Source: Prado023 sp049688595 (lineage in GTDB: Bacteria > Actinomycetota > Actinomycetes > S36-B12 > CAIYMF01). From it: 5,283 nucleotides of DNA. The stretch is from positions 1 to 5,283 of the forward strand of contig JBAVLA010000344.1 of the NCBI GenBank assembly GCA_049688595.1, given 5' to 3'. The notes below the pieces were generated by a model. It worked only from the letters and a program-made list of their open reading frames with translations, searched no databases and had not been told where the DNA came from. Made by a program: the position numbers and the translations under genes. Every line of letters begins with the position of its first letter. Within the stretch, counting starts at the first letter, position 1. Positions 1 to 5,197 of this stretch are shown here, piece after piece.

Positions 1-81
1 GCCGCCGTGTGCGGGCGCCGCGGGATGGATGTGCGCGTCGGGGGACTTGCGCAGGGCGGGGCGCGGGGCGGGCGTGGTCAC
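1..81 (-). CDS. Small protein translationally coupled to ParA (N-terminus only, runs off the window)
   Basis: The reading frame opens with GTG at 81-79, overlapping the ParA stop as GTGA. A strong Shine-Dalgarno (GAGGAGG, plus-strand positions 89-95) lies 7 nt upstream, inside the end of parA. The frame stays open for all 27 codons to the edge. The visible N-terminus is MTTPAPRPALRKSPDAHIHP, then Ala/Pro-rich residues, so it is Pro- and Arg-rich and probably disordered. No domain can be recognised in so little sequence. The coupling to parA suggests made-to-measure co-expression. By analogy with ParA-type systems, it could be a small DNA-binding or adaptor partner, but that is inference from position only. 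The existence of the gene is fairly well supported by the overlap and the ribosome binding site. Its function is unknown. Confidence 0.62.
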   Translation of the reverse strand, partial: MTTPAPRPALRKSPDAHIHPAAPAHGG

Positions 82-848
82 GACAGTGCCTCCTCGATGT
101 TGGTGGCGAGCTCCGTGAAGAGGGCCATCATCTCGTGCGCTCCGCTGGTCCGCAGCGCGCTCAGCGGGACGGCGGCTCCCTGCGCGGAGGCCATCGCGGT
201 GCGCTCCGGGATCGTGGGCGACAGGAGCAGGCTGGGGTAGGCCCGACGCAACTCCTCGAGCCGATAGGCGTGCTCCGTGCTCCGCCGCACGCGGTTGACG
301 ACGATCCCGGCGGGACGCAGGCCGAGGTTCGTGGCGGCCCGTGCCACGTCAACGGCCTCGAGGGCCTGCTCGGCGGCCTGCAGCGCGAAGTATGACGGCT
401 CGGTCACGATCAGTGCGGCGTTGGCCGCTGCCAGGGCGTTGCGCGTCAGCTCGCCGAGGGACGGTGGGCAGTCGATCAGCACGGTGTGGTACTGATCCAG
501 GGCCCCGGACAGGGTCTGCCGCAGGCGAAGCGCCGACTCGGGGCTCCCGGTGTGGGCGCGATGCTCAAGGGCTCGCTCGCCCGCGATGAGATCGATCCCC
601 GGCCCCCACCCGCTGTGCACGATCGCCTCGGCCGCGATCCCGGTGCGGCCGTCAGCCAGCACGTCGTTGGTGGTGAACTCGTAGGGCTGCGGGTCCAGGC
701 CCGCGGTTGCGTTGCCCTGCGGGTCGAGGTCGATCACGAGCGTCCGGTGCCCGGCGGACCAAGCGGCGGCGGCCAGCCCCAGGCACACCGAGGTCTTGCC
801 GACACCACCCTTCAAGGAGATGACCGCGAGCATCGACACGTTGGCCAT
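78..848 (-). CDS. ParA/MinD-family P-loop ATPase
   Basis: A soluble ATPase of about 256 residues from the ParA/Soj group, enzymes that form ATP-dependent dimers on DNA or membranes and position chromosomes, plasmids or other cargo. The deviant Walker A motif KGGVGKT is at residues 13-19, the A' motif (IDLDPQGNAT) begins at 39, and Walker B (LIDCPPS) is at 124-130. These are followed by the usual Rossmann-like C-terminal half with a VVNRVR segment. There is no N-terminal helix-turn-helix extension, so it resembles the short chromosomal or orphan type. No parB or parS-like repeats are visible. The ATG at 848 has only AGG directly abutting it. A GTG at 839 lies 8 nt after AGGA and is a better-spaced start, giving 253 residues. 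It is divergent from ideR and overlaps the next gene downstream by 4 nt, so the two form an operon. The cargo is unknown. Confidence 0.9.
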   Translation of the reverse strand: MANVSMLAVISLKGGVGKTSVCLGLAAAAWSAGHRTLVIDLDPQGNATAGLDPQPYEFTTNDVLADGRTGIAAEAIVHSGWGPGIDLIAGERALEHRAHTGSPESALRLRQTLSGALDQYHTVLIDCPPSLGELTRNALAAANAALIVTEPSYFALQAAEQALEAVDVARAATNLGLRPAGIVVNRVRRSTEHAYRLEELRRAYPSLLLSPTIPERTAMASAQGAAVPLSALRTSGAHEMMALFTELATNIEEALS

Positions 849-901
849 CCTGCCACGCCGGCATCGTCTGGCCCGCTGACCATGGCACGTCGCATCCGTG
901 T

Positions 902-916
902 GTCAGGCAACCTTTG
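902..916. promoter_or_regulatory. Weak DtxR/IdeR-like half-palindrome in the parA-ideR divergent spacer
   Basis: The spacer between the divergent parA and ideR genes contains AGGCAACCT (905-913), a small inverted repeat AGG-N3-CCT. On the minus strand it reads AAAGGTTGCCTGAC, which resembles the core of the DtxR/IdeR box (AGGTTAGCCTAACCT) but is one base short and lacks the outer TTA/TAA. It could allow autoregulation of ideR or control of parA, but the match is poor. No convincing -35/-10 pair was found for either gene in this spacer. Confidence 0.18.
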
Positions 917-970
917 CTCTCCTGCCCGATCACTCGCACGTTTGCGGCATGCATCGGGGAGAATCGGAGG

Positions 971-1657
971 GTGAGCGACCTTATCGATACGACTGAGATG
1001 TACCTGCGGACCATCTTCGAGCTGACCGAGGAGGGAGTGCTGCCGATGCGGGCGCGGATAGCTGAGCGGCTGGGCCAGAGCGGCCCCACGGTGTCGCAGA
1101 CTGTCGCCCGGATGCAGCGGGACGGCCTGGTCAAGCTGGACCAGGACGACAGGCACCTCGTGCTGACGAGCCGCGGTGCCCAGCGCGCGACGCGCGTCAT
1201 GCGAAAGCACCGTCTCGCGGAGCGGCTGCTGGTGGACGTGATCGGGCTGCCCTGGGAGTCCGTCCACACCGAGGCCTGTCGTTGGGAGCATGTCATGAGC
1301 GAGGCCGTGGAGCGTCGGCTCCTGGAGATCCTCGGGCATCCGCGTGAGTCGCCCTTCGGCAATCCGATCCCCGGGCTTGCTGAGCTGGGCGATTCGGACC
1401 GGTCCACTGGCCGCCACCCGGGCAAGTCCCTGGCTGCGCTGGCAGTCGACGAGGAGCCGAGGGAGGTGACCATCCTGCGGATCGGTGAGTCCCTGCAGTC
1501 GGAGGCATCCACGATGGCCTCGTTGGCCGGTGCCGGGGCCACCCCGGGTCTGCCGGTCCAGGTCGTCCGTGACGGCGCCTGGATCCGTGTGCACGGCCAG
1601 CAGGGGTCGGCCGAGCTGACCCAGAGCGAGGCCACTCGGGTCATGGCCAAGGCCTGA
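971..1657 (+). CDS. ideR: IdeR, iron-dependent DtxR-family repressor
   Basis: A 228-residue three-domain metalloregulator that, when loaded with Fe(II), binds iron boxes and represses siderophore and iron-uptake genes. The N-terminal winged helix (residues 1-74, with the signature ARIAERL-QSGPTVSQTVARM) is followed by the dimerisation domain (75-140) and a C-terminal SH3-like domain. Relative to mycobacterial IdeR there is one extra residue near position 57, so the ligands shift by one. Met10, Cys103, Glu106 and His107 form the primary site. His80, Glu84, His99, Glu173 and Gln176 form the ancillary site, so all expected ligands are present. The GTG start at 971 gives the family N-terminus (SDLIDTTEMYLRTIF) with GGGGAGA 8 nt upstream. 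An in-frame ATG at 914 would add 19 residues unlike the family. The Cys at 103 and complete ancillary site favour iron over manganese. It is divergent from parA. Confidence 0.93.
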   Translation: MSDLIDTTEMYLRTIFELTEEGVLPMRARIAERLGQSGPTVSQTVARMQRDGLVKLDQDDRHLVLTSRGAQRATRVMRKHRLAERLLVDVIGLPWESVHTEACRWEHVMSEAVERRLLEILGHPRESPFGNPIPGLAELGDSDRSTGRHPGKSLAALAVDEEPREVTILRIGESLQSEASTMASLAGAGATPGLPVQVVRDGAWIRVHGQQGSAELTQSEATRVMAKA

Positions 1658-1671
1658 ACCAGCAGGAGCAG

Positions 1672-1692
1672 GGCCGAGGTGGCCTATCGGCC
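1672..1692 (+). terminator. Candidate hairpin after ideR
   Basis: GGCCGA (1672-1677) and TCGGCC (1687-1692) form a perfect 6-bp stem with a 9-nt loop, 14 bp after the ideR stop. There is no T-tract, which is common for actinobacterial terminators but leaves the call weak. It would separate ideR from the downstream regulator, which has its own operator. Confidence 0.3.
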
Positions 1693-1739
1693 GCAGCCGG
1701 GTTCGCCCAGATCGACGATCCGTTCCGCCCAGCGTGCGG

Positions 1740-1755
1740 GTACCCTGTGGGGTAC
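1740..1755. promoter_or_regulatory. CsoR/CstR-type operator
   Basis: GTACCC-TGTG-GGGTAC is a perfect 6-bp inverted repeat around a 4-bp spacer. It matches the C-tract/G-tract operator form known for CsoR and CstR repressors (TACCC-N4-GGGTA). It ends 19 bp before the ATG of the CsoR-family gene, which points to autorepression. The TACCCT inside it (1741-1746) also fits a TANNNT -10 box, so bound repressor would cover the promoter. The operator assignment is strong from pattern and context. The overlap with the -10 is inference, as no clear -35 is seen. Confidence 0.72.
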
Positions 1756-1774
1756 TCAGAGGCGGGAGAGGGCC

Positions 1775-2044
1775 ATGGCGATCGAGGAGTCTTGCCGCAA
1801 GGACGTGGTGAACCGGTTGAAGCGGGTCCAGGGCCAGGTGGCCGGGATCGTCCACATGATCGAGGAGGGTCGGGACTGCTCCGAGGTCATGGTGCAGATC
1901 GCGGCCGTGTCGCGCGCGATCGACCGCGCCGGGTTCAAGATCATCTCTGCTGAGCTGCAGGCGTGCGCGAATGCGACCCAGAACGGCGAGCAGCCGCCCA
2001 TGAGCTCAGCGCAGCTGGAGCGGCTCTTCCTGGCGCTGGCCTGA
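1775..2044 (+). CDS. CsoR/RcnR/CstR-family (DUF156) repressor with Cys-Cys fingerprint
   Basis: An all-helical 89-residue DNA-binding regulator that releases its operator when its cysteines bind a metal or react with sulfur species. Family hallmarks are visible: NRLKRVQGQVAGIVHMIEEG at 13-32, then RDCSEVMVQIAAVSRAIDRAG. Cys35 and Cys64 correspond to Cys36 and Cys65 of the mycobacterial copper sensor CsoR. The Cu(I) ligand His61 is replaced by Glu60, however. That leaves a Cys-Cys pair without the His, as in the persulfide sensor CstR, so it may sense reactive sulfur rather than copper. An extra Cys7 lies near the N-terminus. The ATG at 1775 has GGGAG 6 nt upstream and follows the operator at 1740-1755. 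An upstream in-frame GTG would run through the operator and is unlikely. No copper exporter, rhodanese or sulfide oxidase gene is adjacent, so it probably regulates itself and distant genes. Confidence 0.92.
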   Translation: MAIEESCRKDVVNRLKRVQGQVAGIVHMIEEGRDCSEVMVQIAAVSRAIDRAGFKIISAELQACANATQNGEQPPMSSAQLERLFLALA

Positions 2045-2121
2045 GGTCTCGCCGGGCCAGTGGGCCCTTCGCCGCCCTGCGATGAGCGCGGCCGGACGTG
2101 CCTGACGAGGGTGCTCAAGGT

Positions 2122-2143
2122 AAGCCGCCTTCGCGCGCGGCTT
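2122..2143 (+). terminator. Candidate hairpin terminator after the CsoR-family gene
   Basis: AAGCCGC (2122-2128) and GCGGCTT (2137-2143) form a perfect 7-bp stem with an 8-nt loop, 77 bp after the stop. A smaller GGGCC-AGTG-GGCCC hairpin lies at 2054-2067, closer to the gene. Neither has a strong T-tract. One or both probably end the upstream transcript before the next gene's separate promoter. Confidence 0.38.
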
Positions 2144-2200
2144 CAGGAAGTGAGGTAGCCGACCCCGGACGCGATCAATTCGTGCTCCCGCCGACGTCAA

Positions 2201-2216
2201 GGCGAGATATGTCACA
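2201..2216. promoter_or_regulatory. CRP-like site ahead of the NlpC/P60 promoter
   Basis: GGCGA-GATATG-TCACA matches the CRP/FNR-type pattern TGTGA-N6-TCACA at 8 of 10 defined positions, with one perfect half-site (TCACA). Its centre is about 52 bp upstream of the transcription start expected from the -10 candidate at 2249. Mycobacterial CRP is known to regulate the cell-wall resuscitation factor gene rpfA, so cAMP control here would make sense. Such partial matches also occur by chance, so this is a hypothesis. Confidence 0.27.
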
Positions 2217-2248
2217 CCGACGGCCTGTTACTTCCCGGCCTCATTGGG

Positions 2249-2254
2249 TAGACT
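2249..2254 (+). promoter_or_regulatory. Candidate -10 box for the riboswitch-NlpC/P60 transcript
   Basis: TAGACT fits the actinobacterial -10 pattern TANNNT. A poor -35 candidate, TGTTAC at 2226-2231, lies 17 bp upstream. Transcription would start near 2261, which puts the whole aptamer and the leader hairpin at 2263-2278 in the 5' untranslated region. Position supports it better than sequence strength does. The -35 is weak, which would fit a promoter needing an activator. Confidence 0.35.
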
Positions 2255-2262
2255 CCAGATGT

Positions 2263-2278
2263 CCCGCCAAACGGTGGG
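2263..2278 (+). other. Leader hairpin at the predicted 5' end of the riboswitch transcript
   Basis: CCCGCC-AAAC-GGTGGG folds into a 6-bp stem with one G-U pair and a tetraloop. It sits right after the predicted start site and just ahead of the aptamer. It may protect the 5' end of the long leader RNA. It is not part of the known aptamer core. Confidence 0.35.
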
Positions 2279-2289
2279 ATGGGGCAGAC

Positions 2290-2480
2290 GTTGGCCGAAT
2301 CCCGTTCCGTCATTGCCTCCCGCGCCTGGTCCAGGGGACCAGTCAACGCAACCGTGAACGGGAGCGGGGGACCCGAATCGTGGTCCCGCTGCCGCAGGGC
2401 GTGGGTTCCTTGGGGTGAAACCGCCGACAGGCGGTCGGGTGCTTCCTACCCGAACCCGACAGCTCACCTCGCAGGCCGTA
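2290..2480 (+). promoter_or_regulatory. c-di-AMP riboswitch (ydaO/yuaA leader)
   Basis: This RNA binds cyclic di-AMP and in actinobacteria typically controls secreted cell-wall hydrolases. Conserved blocks appear in the expected order: GGCCGAATCCC (2293-2303), GAACGGGAGCGGGGGACC (2356-2373), CCTTGGGGTGAAACCGCC (2408-2425) and GAACCCGACAGCT (2452-2464), closing with GCAGGCC. Visible stems are CTGGTCC/GGACCAG (2326-2332 with 2336-2342), AGCGGG..ACC/GGTCCCGCT (2363-2373 with 2382-2390), CCGCC/GGCGG (2421-2425 with 2430-2434) and TCGGGT/ACCCGA (2435-2440 with 2448-2453). The closing stem P1 is probably GGCC (2293-2296) with GGCC (2474-2477), so exact ends are approximate. The aptamer ends only 2 nt before the AGGAG ribosome binding site. 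No T-rich terminator follows, so translational control is likely, though that is inference. In this class ligand binding usually lowers expression. Confidence 0.92.
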
Positions 2481-2490
2481 GGAGACTCTT

Positions 2491-3057
2491 ATGGCGATAT
2501 TCACTCGTGCGCGCGCTGTTGTCCTTGCTGGGGCGACTGCTGTCGCGGTCATGACGCCCGTTGGAGCTGTGACCACCGCCTCGGCGGCCCCGGTCACCAC
2601 GACTGCGGCCGTGGGCGCCACCGCCACGACCGCTGCCGCGACGGCCTCCGTGCGGGCCGAGGAGCGCAAGCAGAGGACGTCCCGCGGGAGCAGGTCGTTC
2701 GCCGTCCGGGCCAAGAAGGTCGTGAGCCGCGGCAAGTCGCTGCGGGGCGTCCGCTACCGCCGTGGCGGGACCACTCCCCGGGGATTCGACTGCTCGGGCT
2801 TCACGTCGTACGTGTACCGGAAGGCCGGCGTGAAGCTTCCGAGGACGTCGGCGGCGCAGGCCCGCCACGCCCACCGGATCTCGCGCTCCAAGGCGCGTCG
2901 TGGCGACCTCGTCTTCTACCGCACCTCCGGCGGACGGGTCTACCACGTCGGCATCTACATGGGCCACAACAAGCTGCTGCACTCCCCCCGTCCGGGCAAG
3001 CGCGTGGGCATCGACCGGATCTCGACCAAGAGGGTGACGTTCGGCCGCGTGCTCTGA
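2491..3057 (+). CDS. Secreted NlpC/P60-family peptidoglycan hydrolase
   Basis: A 188-residue exported cysteine peptidase, probably cutting the stem peptide of peptidoglycan (D-Glu to diamino acid bond) during growth or division. Residues 1-32 are a signal peptide: a basic start (TRAR), a hydrophobic core and an ASA|A cleavage site. A linker rich in Ala and Thr (33-54) and a basic stretch (55-85) follow, and may bind the anionic wall. The NlpC/P60 domain spans about 70-188. Its catalytic triad is Cys101 (FDCSGF), His152 (YHVGIYMG) and His164 (LLHSP), and RRGDLVFY at 136-143 is also typical. It has no SH3 or coiled-coil targeting domain, so it is a short form. AGGAG at 2480-2484, 6 nt from the ATG, fixes the start. 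The upstream c-di-AMP riboswitch ties its expression to wall and osmotic signalling. It is convergent with the WS/DGAT gene. Confidence 0.94.
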   Translation: MAIFTRARAVVLAGATAVAVMTPVGAVTTASAAPVTTTAAVGATATTAAATASVRAEERKQRTSRGSRSFAVRAKKVVSRGKSLRGVRYRRGGTTPRGFDCSGFTSYVYRKAGVKLPRTSAAQARHAHRISRSKARRGDLVFYRTSGGRVYHVGIYMGHNKLLHSPRPGKRVGIDRISTKRVTFGRVL

Positions 3058-3067
3058 CCGGGTCTTC

Positions 3068-3122
3068 CGGATCCGTGCAGTCGATCCCGACCACAGATCG
3101 TCGGAGGGACTGCACGGATCCG
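3068..3122. terminator. 15-bp inverted repeat, probable bidirectional terminator
   Basis: CGGATCCGTGCAGTC (3068-3082) is exactly repeated in reverse complement at 3108-3122, with a 25-nt loop that contains a smaller CCGA/TCGG stem (3087-3090 with 3101-3104). It starts 10 bp after the NlpC/P60 stop and ends 28 bp from the stop of the convergent WS/DGAT gene. That position suits a shared terminator. There is no T-tract on either side, so intrinsic termination is inferred from stem strength and position. Confidence 0.62.
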
Positions 3123-3150
3123 TGCCATGCGGGCTGCGCCTGGGCTGGGC

Positions 3151-4614
3151 CTAGGCGGGCAGCTCGGCCAACATGTCGGCCATCTCCTCGGCATAGGCAG
3201 CCACCAGGTTCGCCACGTCGGGGATGATGCCCGCGTCGGCCTTGAACCCCACCCGTACTTGGCCGTTGTAGCTGAAGATGCACACCCCCACCGACAACCG
3301 GGAGGCGCCGGGCACCCACCCGAGGATGCCCATGACCTCCTGGCCGGCCAGGTAGCGCGGGCCCGTGGGGCCGGCCACGTTGGTGGTGACGCCGATCGCC
3401 TTGTTGCAGAAGAACTCGACCATGGCCCGGGAGCCCAGGCCGGTCACCGCCCCCACTGCACCGATCGCGTGGGACAGCCCGAAGGTCAGCATCGCCTCGG
3501 GTCCGCGCTTGATGAGGTCCATCTGCGCCTTCGTCCTGCGCAATCGGTCCCGTGCGGTCGGGGCGGACAGCGGCAGGCCGGCCGCCACCAGTGCCCACTT
3601 GTTGCCCAGATGCGGGGGTAGTGGCTGGTCGAGTGGGCGCAGGTTCACCGGGATCAGGGTCACGACGTCCCTTGGGACCTCGCCGCGGCTCACCTGGTAG
3701 CGGCGCAGGCCGCCGGTCACGGCGGCCAGCATGACGTCGTTGACCGTTGCTCCCCCAGCCCGCGCGATGCGCTTGACCTCGGTCAGGTCGTGCGCGGGAC
3801 CCCAGTCGGCGCGCTTCACGACGCCCGGTCGGCCGTAGAACAGGACGTCGGGCGGAACGCCGACGACGAGCTTGTCCACGGCATCGGCGGTGCCCAGCGC
3901 CATGGCGGCCAGGCGGGACGCGAGGCTGTCAGGACGATCGGGGTCCAGCATCTGCAGCAGTGATGCAGCGGCGTTGGTCGCCGCTACTCCGGCAGCGAGC
4001 GGAAGGGTCGCCAGCTGGGTCAGCGCGTTGGCCGTCTTGTCGCGCAGGCCCCGGCGGGCCCGACCGGTGGGCGTCGGCTCCGGGTCAGAGGGCGGATCAG
4101 CCGGGTGCACGCGGACTTGGGCGAGCCGACCCGGGGGGTCCTCGTCGGGGGACTCGGTCGTGACGTCGAGCAGCACTCGGACCAGCGCCGTCCCGTCGGC
4201 GATCGCGTGGTGGAACCGCATCATCACGGCGGCGAAATCTCTGCCCTGGAGGATATGGGCGTGCCACAGAGGCCGTCCACGAGGCAGTGGCTCGGACATG
4301 CGGGACTCCAGGAACGCCTGCATCTCCTCTCGCCCGCCGGCCCCCGGGAGCTCGTGGACGCTGATGTGGTTGTCGATGTCGAACGTCGGATCCTCGATCC
4401 AGTGGTCGAAGGACACCAGGGATTCGTGGGGCTCGGGGCGCCACGTGAAGACCGGGTACCGGTCGACCATGCGTCGCCTGAGCGTGCGGATCACCTCATC
4501 GGCGTCGAGTCGCTGGTCCACCCACATGACCGTCTCGATGACCATCAGGTTCTCGGGGGAGTCCATGTTCAGCCAGAGGGCGTCGTTCGGCGAGAGCGGT
4601 GTGCGAGTGGACAC
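3151..4614 (-). CDS. Wax ester synthase/acyl-CoA:diacylglycerol acyltransferase (WS/DGAT)
   Basis: A bifunctional acyltransferase of about 487 residues that joins acyl-CoA to diacylglycerol or a fatty alcohol, making triacylglycerol or wax esters for lipid inclusions at the membrane. Counting from the GTG at 4614, the N-terminus is STRTPLSPNDALWLNMDSPE. PLW is at 115-117, the catalytic HHAIADG motif at 135-141 (His136 general base), VNDVMLA at 291-297, and the C-terminal NVAGP at 412-416. All signatures of the family are intact and the length is normal. The frame is open upstream to an ATG at 4737, and another ATG lies at 4674. Those extensions do not look like the family and the longer one would overlap the dioxygenase remnant. 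The GTG has only a weak AGG 5 nt upstream (GGAGG is 13 nt away), so the start is not certain. Mycobacterial Tgs proteins are relatives. Substrate preference cannot be read from sequence. Confidence 0.92.
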   Translation of the reverse strand: MSTRTPLSPNDALWLNMDSPENLMVIETVMWVDQRLDADEVIRTLRRRMVDRYPVFTWRPEPHESLVSFDHWIEDPTFDIDNHISVHELPGAGGREEMQAFLESRMSEPLPRGRPLWHAHILQGRDFAAVMMRFHHAIADGTALVRVLLDVTTESPDEDPPGRLAQVRVHPADPPSDPEPTPTGRARRGLRDKTANALTQLATLPLAAGVAATNAAASLLQMLDPDRPDSLASRLAAMALGTADAVDKLVVGVPPDVLFYGRPGVVKRADWGPAHDLTEVKRIARAGGATVNDVMLAAVTGGLRRYQVSRGEVPRDVVTLIPVNLRPLDQPLPPHLGNKWALVAAGLPLSAPTARDRLRRTKAQMDLIKRGPEAMLTFGLSHAIGAVGAVTGLGSRAMVEFFCNKAIGVTTNVAGPTGPRYLAGQEVMGILGWVPGASRLSVGVCIFSYNGQVRVGFKADAGIIPDVANLVAAYAEEMADMLAELPA

Positions 4615-4720
4615 GGAGCCTATGGTGCCTCCAGTCCCAGGCTCGGGCGTGGCGAGGGTGGTCAGGCGCGACATCGCCGGGTCGAAGCCCCACCAGCCTT
4701 GGGAGCCGTCGGCCGGTCCC

Positions 4721-5189
4721 CTGCCGGCGCTGTACATCAGCCATGGTGCGCCCCCGCTCCTGGAGGACGCCGACTGGATGCGTCGCCTGTTCGCGTGGGC
4801 GCGGGAGCTGCCCGACGACCCAGTCCGCTGACCTGCTCACCCTTGGCGCCCGGCTGCGCCCCCTTCGCGAGCAGGGCGTGCTGGTCATCGGCTCGGGGTT
4901 CATGACCCACGGGCTGCCGTTCATCGACTGGAGCCGGCCCGAGGCCGTGCCCGGCTGGTCGCGAGACTTCGACCTCTGGGCGGTCGACGCGCTGGCCAGG
5001 GGTGACGTCGACGAGCTGGCCGCCTTCCGGACCCGGGCGCCTGGGATGCCGTACGCCCACCCGACGACGGAGCACTTCGTGCCGCTCTTCATAACGATGG
5101 GTGCGGCTACGGACCCGACCGTGGCGCCCACAACCGTCATCGACGGCTGGATGTACGGCCTGTCGCGCAGGTCGTTCCAAGTGGCCTGA
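4721..5189 (+). pseudogene. LigB/DODA-type extradiol dioxygenase, internally deleted and frameshifted
   Basis: Two pieces of one enzyme lie in different frames. The first (4721-4831) reads LPALYISHGAPPLLEDADW and ends at a stop after ELPDDPVR. It carries the N-terminal SHGAPP metal-site His. The second (about 4821-5189) reads SADLLTLGARLRPLREQG, then VLVIGSGFMTHGLP, YAHPTTEHF and ends SFQVA, the normal C-terminus with the THG His. Together they make about 155 residues, whereas DODA-type enzymes have about 255-260. The missing middle normally holds the AHWE and DHGAW histidines needed for metal binding and catalysis. The protein therefore cannot be an active ring-cleaving dioxygenase. No ATG or good GTG precedes LPALYI. 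A CTG is at 4721, so the start may also be damaged. A metagenomic or assembly collapse could mimic this. Confidence 0.82.
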
Positions 5190-5197
5190 GCAATCCT

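Noticed and set aside
914..970. Upstream ATG start for ideR
   Set aside because: It adds 19 residues absent from the family. The GTG at 971 gives the expected N-terminus and has a well-spaced ribosome binding site.
652..1855. Long minus-strand open frames opposite ideR and the CsoR-family gene
   Set aside because: They lie antisense to two clearly recognised genes, have low-complexity Arg/Pro/Gly-rich translations, and are typical shadows of high-GC coding DNA.
2098..2418. Plus-strand open frame across the leader region
   Set aside because: It reads through the candidate promoter and the conserved riboswitch core, has no convincing start signal, and its translation resembles no family.
4615..4737. 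Longer WS/DGAT starts at 4674 or 4737
   Set aside because: The added residues are Gly/Pro-rich and unlike the family. Neither start has a good ribosome binding site, and the longer one would overlap the dioxygenase remnant.
4811..4840. Programmed frameshift joining the two dioxygenase pieces
   Set aside because: No slippery sequence is evident, and a one-base shift would not restore the roughly 100 missing central residues with their metal-binding histidines.
3872..4905. Long plus-strand open frames opposite the WS/DGAT gene
   Set aside because: They run antisense to a gene with all its family motifs intact. Only their last part, from about 4721, matches a protein family, and that part is reported as the dioxygenase remnant.
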